Assembly: GCA_964035545.1 (NCBI GenBank)
Contig: OZ037766.1
Location: 21,998,767-22,062,766 of the forward strand
Direction of reading: 5' to 3'
DNA: 64,000 bases
Origin: Bugula neritina
Taxonomy: Eukaryota > Bryozoa > Gymnolaemata > Cheilostomatida > Bugulidae
Below the pieces are notes generated by a model, which was not told the DNA's origin, made no database searches, and worked only from the letters and a program-made list of their open reading frames with translations. Within the stretch, counting starts at the first letter, position 1. Each line of letters opens with the position of its first letter. Made by a program: the position numbers and the translations under genes. This document shows, piece by piece, positions 13,451 to 20,911 of the stretch.

Positions 13451-13723
13451 AAGCCCTACTTTCTGATAACACAATAAAAAAACATAATGAAAAACCATAC
13501 AATAATCCAAAAAGGAAAATATACATAAGTAAACCCACAAAGAGTAAGAAAAGAAATAGTTAAACACGACAACGTTTACATTAGAAGACAACAGGGTGAT
13601 CGATCACACACATCTAGTCAGCTATTAAGAGAGAGGGTGCTTACCAGCACGCGGGCCAATGTCGGAGCGCTCGTCACATTCCAAACGAGTATCGCTCAAC
13701 GAAGGTGCCTACCCCAGGCATTC

Positions 13724-14437
13724 TCATTGGTTGGACTCTGCTTCTTGTAGTGACCGTGCTCTGTGTCGAGCCTGTCGGGCCCGTAGCCGCCTCTTCAGTC
13801 GTCCCACTGAGTCCTTCAACTGGTATAGACCTGTCGTCGTATCCAGCAGGTCAGGGGCAAGTTGTGTGAACTCGGCTTGCAGTCTTAGAAGCCGCTCTTC
13901 TACGTTAGCCAGCTGGCTAGGCCTTGGTGGGGTTATAGGGGTCTCCGTTAGACGGGATATGGTTGTTTCTTCTACTTCTGGGGTGTGGCTAGGGTTGACG
14001 GGGGTAGGAGGTGGGCCCTGAACCATAGGGGACTTATGGCGGGCAGATAGTAGCAGTACGTGAAACCCTGACGTTAGTGCGGCCAGGGTGATAGCCTTCC
14101 TGATGACTGGCTTGATGGCATCCAGGTATAGGGGGAAACTGTCTTCATCAACAGTGTGGTTCTCTCCGGCGAAGCAGCTTAGCTTATGTACTGTCACGGG
14201 ATACGGGTAGACGTCGTGGAACCCGCAGGGACAGAAGTGGAGTAGGAAATGGGCATCCACATGTAAACGCAAGGAGCGGTGTGACGGGCACTCCTCAAAG
14301 CAGACCTGGCAGGTTCGGTGTGGTCCACTGGGTCCCCAGGCTTCTTCAATTCTCCTCTCTGTCGTGGGTGACACCCAACGGTGTCGTCGGCGGAGTACTA
14401 CTGGTATGCCATTCTCCATTACAGGCTCTTCTTCCAT
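13724..14437 (-). CDS. Retrotransposon ORF3: zinc-finger, coiled-coil protein of unknown role, 237 aa
   Basis: The ORF lies in the position of env or an accessory gene, downstream of pol. The chosen start is the ATG at 14437, the first AUG after a candidate splice acceptor at 14491-14492, which has a good pyrimidine tract. It contains one canonical C2H2 finger (C-x2-C-x12-H-x3-H, starting CQVC) and a second irregular C-x-C..H..C group shortly after. A moderately hydrophobic stretch follows (AITLAALTSGFHVLLL), then a Pro/Thr-rich linker, and a leucine-rich amphipathic C-terminus ending in an Arg-rich segment. It has no signal peptide, so a classical envelope is unlikely; a nucleic-acid-binding or assembly role is possible. 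The frame could be open further upstream to 14530 without an ATG. Confidence 0.7.
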   Translation of the reverse strand: MEEEPVMENGIPVVLRRRHRWVSPTTERRIEEAWGPSGPHRTCQVCFEECPSHRSLRLHVDAHFLLHFCPCGFHDVYPYPVTVHKLSCFAGENHTVDEDSFPLYLDAIKPVIRKAITLAALTSGFHVLLLSARHKSPMVQGPPPTPVNPSHTPEVEETTISRLTETPITPPRPSQLANVEERLLRLQAEFTQLAPDLLDTTTGLYQLKDSVGRLKRRLRARQARHRARSLQEAESNQ

Positions 14438-14488
14438 AGACAGAGAGGTTGGCTGGTCCCGTGACCGGGAGGTGGTCACTCGAGTGTG

Positions 14489-14510
14489 ATCTGAAAGAGT
14501 AGCAGTGTTA
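14489..14510 (-). promoter_or_regulatory. Candidate splice acceptor for ORF3 mRNA
   Basis: The minus strand reads a pyrimidine-rich run (CTGCTACTCTTTCAG) ending at 14491. The first AUG downstream is the ORF3 start at 14437. This suggests ORF3 is expressed from a spliced subgenomic RNA; the donor was not identified. Confidence 0.45.
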
Positions 14511-14800
14511 AAGATTATACACTGAGGCACCGTCGGCGTGTACAGCCTGACCGGTACTCTGTTCAGTTACACTCGTGAGATTCAGGCTAATGAATAGTTG
14601 ATGGAGAACACACTCGCTATGACAGATTATTTAAAATCAAAGTCGACGTGTATTCCCACCACTGTTTATCATTATCGAATCTCCAGCTTAGCTAGTGTAG
14701 CTAAGCTGACTGATGCAGTCTAGTTATCGTACCAAAAACATAATTAACTCACCCTTCGATCCAGAATAGTAAGACATTTTGGAATGAAAGTGGTAACTGA

Positions 14801-17056
14801 TTACTGTTTACTGGCACGTCTACTCTCGACTGCATCAACATAGGAAAAGACCGGACAGCGTGGTTGTGAAACGTGACTAGGGCTTTTCACTTCCAGCGGA
14901 TGAATCTCGTGTGAGATTCCGCCGAGGCAAAAGTTGAGATTCTCGTGGTGATCACAACTCCCACGGCTCTTTGCCTGTTTTCCCATGCGAGGCCTCTCTA
15001 GACTTTTGTTACTGCCGCTTATACCGCGGTCACGTACACAGTCTCTGAGACACGCTGGAAGTTGCCTAGTGTGTGGTGCTGGTCCTATGTTGGCATCTCC
15101 TTGCGGAGCCCCTCCCACGGGGGGTTTTTGCACTTCCGGACCTGTTTCTGGTTCCGGAAGTGGTGATGATGGCAGGCTTGACGTTGGGGGCGGTGGGCGC
15201 ACTTTCAAGGACGGAAGTGGCCTTTCTCGCCTCGCCAAGTCTTCCTGACGTGTCATGGAGGTGTTTCCGGCCAGGTTGACAGTCTCCGCCTGCCGAGACC
15301 TTCTCGCACAATGCGTCTGCCGCCCCGCTTCACCAGGGAGACGGCTATGCTTGTTGGTCTGGCAGACTTTGCACCGTCTCACTCTGCGTCGGATATCCCG
15401 TTCCATGTTAGGCCAGTACCACCGGAGTTGTAGCTTGGTGACCACCCTTTGGACTCCTCCGTGAGTCTCCTCGTGAGTGTCTTGTATCAACTTCCGGCGG
15501 ATGGCAACTGGGCAGACAACCCTCTTCCTGGCTGGCTGTCTGCTGTTGGTGGCCAAGGTCATGGTTAGCAGACCATCTGGCCCGACCCGCAGAGAGCTCC
15601 AACGTTGACAGTACAGCCGTAACTCGGCGCATCCCTGTCGCCGTTGTGTACTACTGGGTCGTCGCCCCTCCTGTTTCGCTCGGTACACGTCGGCTACCAC
15701 CCCAGGAAGGCATTCCTGGAGCTTCGGCAGCTCCCTAACGTTACCAGCCCATACAGGTTTGGCGCGGAGGCTCTGGGCAGCCTCCGGGGGCGTGTCAGCC
15801 CTCTGTTGAAGTGGCTGAGCAGGGGCGGTCCTCGCCGCCCGTGGTACCTCACGGCAGCCTGCTCTATTTAGGCGGGCTCCGTGGTTTGTGTGGCTGAACG
15901 TCTCACTGTACCCATGTGGCAACCTAGCCATAGCCTGGCGCTTCCCGTTGCCTGTGCAGCCACGCGTCCCTGGAGGAGGGGAGGCGTGGGTTGGGACGGT
16001 CCTCCGCCCTCGAGACGGGCTCTGCTGAGGACCTTCCGTCGTAGCTCCCGACGACGGCCCAATGGCTTCCTCCTGGACAGGATGGAAGCGACCCAGCATG
16101 GATCTGGGTGGTAGGTCTACTGTCTCTGAGAAGGGGTTGACACACTGCACTGAGATCTCTCCTTGCCCCGTGAGCCGGCTAAAACTACGGGCAAGTTGGA
16201 CTCTCGAGTGTGTACTTTCGACAACTCCCAACTTAGAGGTTTGGCCACCGTCTACCTTGCAGCGGACGGTAGCCCGGGAGTGGCCTGGTATAGTACAGCT
16301 CCGTACTACCTGCACTGCTCCCGCTAGAGGACGACCAAACTTATCGACACAAGCGAGCTCCTTGTCGCCCATGATTATCGCAGATTTACTGAAATCGATG
16401 CGACAACCGTGTCGTTGTAAGAATGGCATCCCGAGGATAGCATCCTCGTTGAGCTGCCCGACGATAAACGTCTCTTGGATGGCCTGGTTACGGACGTAAC
16501 CAGTTAGCTCAATAATGCCGTAGAAGGGAATGCACGACCCGTCTGCCAAGGTGCCATGATCCCCCTCGTACGGTGCCAACCTGTCCTTGACCTTAGCGCT
16601 GAGGGTGTCAAAGAACTGACGGCTAAGGAGGTTGGTGGTGCAGCCGGAGTCCAGGAGGAAGTTGGCAGGCTTGCCGGCTAACTTCCCTGGCAGGAAGTAG
16701 CTACTTCCGTGCGGCTGCAATTGAGTGTGCCGTGGTTGCACCTCCCTCGCTGTGGGTCGAGGGGTCCACGGTTGGCGGCGACTATTGACCAGCTGCCGAG
16801 GTTGGGGCAGTACGCCTTGCGGCGCTTGTACCGTTTCCCTCGCAGGCTCTGTGGTCAACCGTCTGCCGGCTCCGTGTTGGTGCCGGAGTGGCGTAGAGGA
16901 CCCAGGCGGCGAGTGGCTTGAGCCTACTTGCCGCGAGGGTCGCCACTTCACAGCATCTCCGCGCGGCGCCCAGCGGGGCGACAGACGCGTGGGCCTCCCT
17001 GGGTGATTCACAGACGGCCCGCAGGAGGTGGGAACATCTGCGGGCCGGGGTAGTTT
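14801..17056 (-). CDS. pol: Pol remnant: aspartic protease and integrase zinc-binding domain, RT deleted
   Basis: The frame is open from 17161 but lacks an early ATG. It is -1 relative to gag and probably entered by slippage at 17053-17059. It contains a retropepsin-like protease with LLDSGCTTNLLS (catalytic D-S-G) and the AILGMPFLQRHG strand motif. Next is a degenerate Pro/Arg-rich linker where reverse transcriptase and RNase H should be. The integrase HHCC zinc-binding module follows, with THEETHGG and CKVCQ. The DDE core is replaced by a Pro-rich tail that runs to a stop. A normal Ty3 pol is over 1000 residues; this is at most about 750. The uninterrupted frame across both deletions is notable. 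Confidence 0.75.
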   Translation of the reverse strand, partial: KLPRPADVPTSCGPSVNHPGRPTRLSPRWAPRGDAVKWRPSRQVGSSHSPPGSSTPLRHQHGAGRRLTTEPARETVQAPQGVLPQPRQLVNSRRQPWTPRPTAREVQPRHTQLQPHGSSYFLPGKLAGKPANFLLDSGCTTNLLSRQFFDTLSAKVKDRLAPYEGDHGTLADGSCIPFYGIIELTGYVRNQAIQETFIVGQLNEDAILGMPFLQRHGCRIDFSKSAIIMGDKELACVDKFGRPLAGAVQVVRSCTIPGHSRATVRCKVDGGQTSKLGVVESTHSRVQLARSFSRLTGQGEISVQCVNPFSETVDLPPRSMLGRFHPVQEEAIGPSSGATTEGPQQSPSRGRRTVPTHASPPPGTRGCTGNGKRQAMARLPHGYSETFSHTNHGARLNRAGCREVPRAARTAPAQPLQQRADTPPEAAQSLRAKPVWAGNVRELPKLQECLPGVVADVYRAKQEGRRPSSTQRRQGCAELRLYCQRWSSLRVGPDGLLTMTLATNSRQPARKRVVCPVAIRRKLIQDTHEETHGGVQRVVTKLQLRWYWPNMERDIRRRVRRCKVCQTNKHSRLPGEAGRQTHCARRSRQAETVNLAGNTSMTRQEDLARRERPLPSLKVRPPPPTSSLPSSPLPEPETGPEVQKPPVGGAPQGDANIGPAPHTRQLPACLRDCVRDRGISGSNKSLERPRMGKQAKSRGSCDHHENLNFCLGGISHEIHPLEVKSPSHVSQPRCPVFSYVDAVESRRASKQ

Positions 17057-17958
17057 AACCCTGGTGGGAGTTGAGGGCAGTTTCTCTGGAAATGTCCTGG
17101 CCTTCCGCATTCCCAGCAGAAGTGGTGCCCCATGCCTGGTGATTGTACCTGCGGCCCGCAAGGCTCACGGGCAGTATCTACCTGGCTTGGGGAGGCTAAT
17201 GTGGTGACCAGTTTATCTAGCATGTCAGTCATCTGTGAGATTTTTGACGCTAGTGACATCTGGTTCACACTAGCCACCGCGGAGGGTTCCGCATTTAATT
17301 CAGTGTGAGCAGTAGAGTGCTCCGTGGTCACCTGGCGGGAGGCCACGCGGTTGCGGTGCATATGAGTCGCCAAGAGATAGGCTTCTCCCACCGCAAGTAC
17401 ATCTTCGACTGTGGTGACTCCCCTCGCTTGGAGTTGATGGTGGAGCCCCAAGTCGTTGATGGACTGCACGAAGGCATCATAGGTATACCTCTCACGGTGT
17501 ACCGGAGGCAGATCGCGGAATGCAATCTGCGCTAATGGGTACACCGTGGCAGCGTGCTCTTCTAGTGACGTGTGAGGATCACGCCGCATCCTCTGTAGAC
17601 GGGCCCGCGCATCTATGGGAGAGATGCCAAAGCGGGCCCGCAGGGAAGCAAAGATTCCGTCTATGTCAGGTCCAGCTCCGTACGGCTTAGCTTTGCCCGT
17701 CAACGCCATCCTGAGCTTTAGCAACGCCACCCATGGCGGCCATTCTGCAATCTCCATCACATCCTGGAATTCTTGGATGAACTGCTCCACTGCTTCTTCG
17801 CCAGTGAAGTTGGGCGCCTTCAGCCGGTATCTATCTTCACCATGCTCTCTAAGAATTCTCACTTCTTCATCTAACACCACTGGTTCCACAGGTATATCAA
17901 CATTATCTCTCTCACCTTCATTCAGTGGAATGGGTAGCTCCGTGCCGTCTTCTGCCAT
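17008..17958 (-). CDS. gag: Gag of Ty3-type element, 316 aa, intact
   Basis: The start is the ATG at 17958, only 17 nt after the primer-binding site; the frame is open a few codons further up without a better start. The protein has a capsid-like helical region and the phrase YRLKAPNFTGEEAVEQFIQE, typical of Ty3 Gag openings. A CCHC zinc knuckle lies near residues 281-294 (C-x2-C-x4-H-x4-C, starting CWECGRPGH). It ends with a Pro-rich tail. The role is assembly of particles that package element RNA. The frame overlaps pol by 154 nt. Confidence 0.9.
   Translation of the reverse strand: MAEDGTELPIPLNEGERDNVDIPVEPVVLDEEVRILREHGEDRYRLKAPNFTGEEAVEQFIQEFQDVMEIAEWPPWVALLKLRMALTGKAKPYGAGPDIDGIFASLRARFGISPIDARARLQRMRRDPHTSLEEHAATVYPLAQIAFRDLPPVHRERYTYDAFVQSINDLGLHHQLQARGVTTVEDVLAVGEAYLLATHMHRNRVASRQVTTEHSTAHTELNAEPSAVASVNQMSLASKISQMTDMLDKLVTTLASPSQVDTAREPCGPQVQSPGMGHHFCWECGRPGHFQRNCPQLPPGLNYPGPQMFPPPAGRL
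17053..17059 (-). promoter_or_regulatory. Candidate -1 ribosomal frameshift heptamer
   Basis: On the minus strand G TTA AAC lies in the gag/pol overlap with gag codons exactly TTA and AAC. Slipping back one base continues in the pol frame, because 17161-17053 is a multiple of 3. GUUAAAC is one of the heptamers known to support -1 shifting. I did not establish a downstream pseudoknot. Confidence 0.55.
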
Positions 17959-17974
17959 GACTGCTATACGCAAG

Positions 17975-17992
17975 ATCCCACCGCTGCCACCA
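17975..17992 (-). other. Primer-binding site for tRNA-Leu
   Basis: The minus strand reads TGGTGGCAGCGGTGGGAT, one base after the 5' LTR. It is complementary to the 3' end of the animal tRNA-Leu isoacceptors (UAG/AAG type) that finish CCCACCGCTGCCA plus CCA. All 18 positions match the tail as I know it. Confidence 0.8.
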
Positions 17993-17993
17993 C

Positions 17994-18344
17994 TGTAGTA
18001 ATTTGTGCAATTACTGAGCGTGAGTTATTTACTTGCGTATAGTTAGCTGGTTATTCTGTTATCAATTACTAAGGTAGCTGTCGAGTAATTATATTTATTA
18101 TCCACAATAAAGCATAAACCAAACATCACATCAATTATCCTATACAAGAGTCAACTACTAACACATGTTACTACTACAAGCCTCCGCTTACAACAACGTG
18201 ATATAATGTTAATAACCCGGGAAGTGTCACGTGACTCGGAAGCATATCTTCCGGAGCTGCTAATTGGTTGCTACATAAGAGTCTAAGTATTCCAAGAATA
18301 GGGAGAGGGCGATTCCTGTATTTGTACTTGCACTACTCACTACA
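17994..18344 (-). repeat. 5' LTR
   Basis: 351-bp twin of 13083-13433 with one C/T difference. Flanking bases on both sides of the element are ATAT. Confidence 0.95.
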
Positions 18345-20255
18345 ATATTTCTACATCTGAAGAATCTCCATTATTAAAAATATAAGACAGCAGAGGTAGC
18401 TTAAAGGCTATTGAAATTTTTTGAATATGAACAATGCAATTCTAGTTATTTGACTGGTTTTTGTAAGTAAAAATTTGCAATTTTCAATTTTTCGTGAATT
18501 TAGTTAACTGCTACAAAATCGAGAGTCTGCTCAGTGTGAGAAGTTTTAGAAGTTACCGTATTCCAATATCTTCACTTGCAGCTTTAAAAAAGTTGGCATT
18601 TAGAGCTTCAACAAACAGATGTAAAGTCAACATAAGAAGTAAAGCAAAACTAGGTATAATAGAAAATACTTTTCTCAAAGAAAATTAATTATTTTCTTTT
18701 CACTGTTGAAATTGCATGTAGCCCCAAATGTGCAACTAGAGTTGTAAAGAAAACTGGTGACATTACGAATATAGTACATTTTACATGTTTAAAAGACCTG
18801 AAAAGACTGGGATAATTTTACTTAATTTAGTACACACTGGATATCTTCAGTTTTTAAATATTTTTCACAATTTAGCTGGTAATGAACATGGCTTTTTGGC
18901 CAAAACTAGTAAAGCACATATAAATACACCGAAACAATTAAGGTTCTTCTTGATTTCTCATGTTTTTTCTTATATATTTAGCTTATTAGGAGTGGAGACC
19001 GTTACGAAAAAACCGTAACGGTCCGCAACCAAAAGTAGCTGAATAATTAGAAAAAAAACATGGGAAATGAAGCAAAGTTAAAAATAACTTTATTTAAGTG
19101 TATTTATTGGTGATTTACTAGTTTTGGCCAAAAAACCCATGTCCATTAGCAGTTAAATTGTGAAAAATAGCTAAAAATTGAAGATATCCAGTGTGTACTA
19201 AATTAAGTAAAATGACCCACTGATAATTTTCGAAACCAGCTTTATAAATATTGGGCAGTTTAGAAATCATGTTTTTAATAAATAGGTATATATTTAAATT
19301 TGCAAAAGTTGCACATTATGTATAATTCAACAAGTGCCGTGGAAAACGACTACTTATTCATTTAGGCTTCACACTTATTTCCATGTCTTTATTTTTTCCA
19401 ATTGATTGATATTTCAACAAGTTATGCAACTTTCACTTACAAAGTGCTCATAACTGAATAGGAAGCTATACACACATATGTCAAAGTTTTTACTAGAAGA
19501 CCAACATTTTACTACTAGGAACAATAACACAACACCAGCCATCCTAAATACAATGATTTCCATAACATAACAACTTTTATCTTATATTACAGCTGAAAGA
19601 TTGCAACTGACTCTTTCTGTTTACTCGGACAACAAAACCAACTCCAATATAATCAGGATGTGTAATGGAATATACACTTTGATAGGACTATATATTAATG
19701 GATTACCATGCAGAGGGGTAAGTTGGACAAATTGTAGTATGCAATAGCTAATTAGAGTTAAACGGATATAGAAACAACCAGTTGAAGATCCATCTGTATT
19801 GAAGGGTAAGTACTTGCTTCCACCTATTTAAGAAAATTTCTTAAAACAGAAAAGAGTCGGCTATAGTGTATTAAACTTAGCTGAAAGTATAGACACTTGA
19901 AATATGCACAAAAACTGTTGAAAACAAAATCCAAACTAATATAAAACCAAACTTGATATTTAAGACTGATTCTTTATTTTTTGGTCAATTCAACATATCA
20001 GGATTTTTGAAGCTTCCTTTTCAGTTGCCACATATGTGAAACAGTTGTTTTTGTATATGTTTTGTTAATAGGCTTTTAAAAATCACTTTATTTTAGCAGC
20101 TGCTAGTGGCTAATTTAGTTTCATTTCTCTTTGCTGCATATTTACTGCAATATTTGGTACCTTATTCAACAGGCCCTAACTGGGGTTGTTTACACCATGC
20201 TTTTACATTTATAGACTGAACCTCAGGCTTGAATCACAAGTGATTACATCTAATC
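18345..20255. other. Intergenic region with a foldback element
   Basis: Apart from the inverted-repeat element at 18809-19218, this is AT-rich unique sequence. Reading frames of 60-80 codons near 18500-19010 are not believed; the second lies inside the foldback arm. The last 45 bases may be 5'UTR of the microprotein gene, after a possible acceptor near 20212. Confidence 0.5.
18809..19218. mobile_element. Foldback/MITE element, copy A (410 bp)
   Basis: Two long arms are inverted copies of each other. The left arm contains TTTTACTTAATTTAGTACAC near 18817-18836 and the right arm has its complement before 19218. Arms also share a GTTTTGGCC-type block and a CATG-centred block. A perfect 10-bp hairpin (GACCGTTACG with its complement) sits at the centre near 18995-19022. 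No coding capacity. A 3-bp ACT is present on both sides. The same termini occur at 41351-41611. Confidence 0.75.
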
Positions 20256-20495
20256 ATGGCAGCAAGTACCACGGCAGCACTTGAAGATTATTATATTGGA
20301 AATCAGAATGATGGAGAAAACTTTCATTCCCCATTTGATGTGCCCAAAAACACACACATAACGATTGGTGTTGTGGTTGGAGTGGGAGTGTTAATCATCA
20401 TACTAGTTGTTATTTGGTGCTTTAAACCTTGTGCTACAAGAGACAACAGAACTAAAGGCTCCACAATCACTTGCACGTCTATTGCATCCAATTGA
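20256..20495 (+). CDS. Putative single-pass membrane microprotein, 79 aa
   Basis: The ATG has a good context (ATCATGGCAG). The product has a polar N-terminal half with an acidic EDYY motif and no signal peptide. One clear transmembrane segment spans about residues 35-57 (ITIGVVVGVGVLIIILVVIW). The short tail is positively charged close to the membrane (KPC..RDNR), then Ser/Thr-rich. The positive-inside rule predicts the N-terminus outside and the tail in the cytosol. AATAAA follows at 20749, 254 nt after the stop, and the gene converges on the flavin-reductase-like gene. I recognise no family. It could be the last exon of a longer gene, since an acceptor-like TTTATAG precedes it by about 40 nt. 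Confidence 0.55.
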   Translation: MAASTTAALEDYYIGNQNDGENFHSPFDVPKNTHITIGVVVGVGVLIIILVVIWCFKPCATRDNRTKGSTITCTSIASN

Positions 20496-20748
20496 TTACT
20501 GCCGGTTCTCTGATGACTGGATACGAAACTATGTCGTACACTTGATAATCAGGTGGCTGTGTAACTGAATGCATTATTTTAAATTATAGATTTTAAAACT
20601 ATTTAAAGTTCAAAAGTAGAAAGCATTATTATCATATTTTATTGGCAATTTACCATTGATTTTTTATATAGTTTTGTACAATGTTGAAATAAGCATAATG
20701 AAATTAACGTTATAGGTATCCCTGCTTGACTGATTTGTTAATGCCTAA

Positions 20749-20764
20749 AATAAACTATTTTATT
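20749..20764. terminator. Adjoining convergent poly(A) signals
   Basis: AATAAA lies on the plus strand at 20749-20754. TTTATT at 20759-20764 gives AATAAA on the minus strand. They serve, by position, the plus-strand microprotein gene (254 nt past its stop) and the minus-strand flavin gene (148 nt past its stop). Confidence 0.55.
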
Positions 20765-20911
20765 GAGCTGTAAATTTTCCTAAAAAAACCCACATAATAA
20801 AAATTGCAATAATACTGAAACTGCGGCCTTTATATGATTAGCACAGTAAAAATTCGAGATTTGTAACGTGAAGTTAAAAAAAAGCTAAGATACTGGGTGT
20901 GAATACTATGT

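Larger units (their letters stand above)
13083..18344 (-). mobile_element. Non-autonomous Ty3-type LTR retrotransposon, 5262 bp
   Basis: LTRs of 351 bp at 17994-18344 (5') and 13083-13433 (3') are bounded by TGTAGT..ACTACA and differ at one base. A 4-bp ATAT duplication flanks the element; the ambiguous boundary also permits AATATT. In order it has a primer site for tRNA-Leu, gag with a zinc knuckle, a -1-frame pol with an aspartic protease, the integrase zinc-binding domain, then a separate zinc-finger ORF and a G-rich polypurine-like tract next to the 3' LTR. No reverse transcriptase (no YxDD), RNase H or integrase DDE core is present. The internal region is far more GC-rich than its surroundings. 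It must depend on a full-length relative. Near-identical LTRs indicate recent insertion. Confidence 0.93.

Noticed and set aside
13659-14021. 120-codon plus-strand ORF opposite ORF3
   Set aside because: Antisense of the retrotransposon ORF3, low-complexity Ser/Arg/Gly, no domain.
14985-17006. Several GC-rich plus-strand ORFs opposite pol, such as 16062-16499 (145 codons)
   Set aside because: They are antisense shadows of the GC-rich pol and gag frames of the minus-strand element.
17994-18344. 6-bp AATATT target duplication for the LTR element
   Set aside because: It requires LTR ends of GTAGT..ACTAC instead of the canonical TG..CA. The 4-bp ATAT reading with TGTAGT..ACTACA is preferred, although both fit the bases.
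18785-19018. 77-codon plus-strand ORF
   Set aside because: It lies across the left arm of foldback copy A and is not conserved in copy B.
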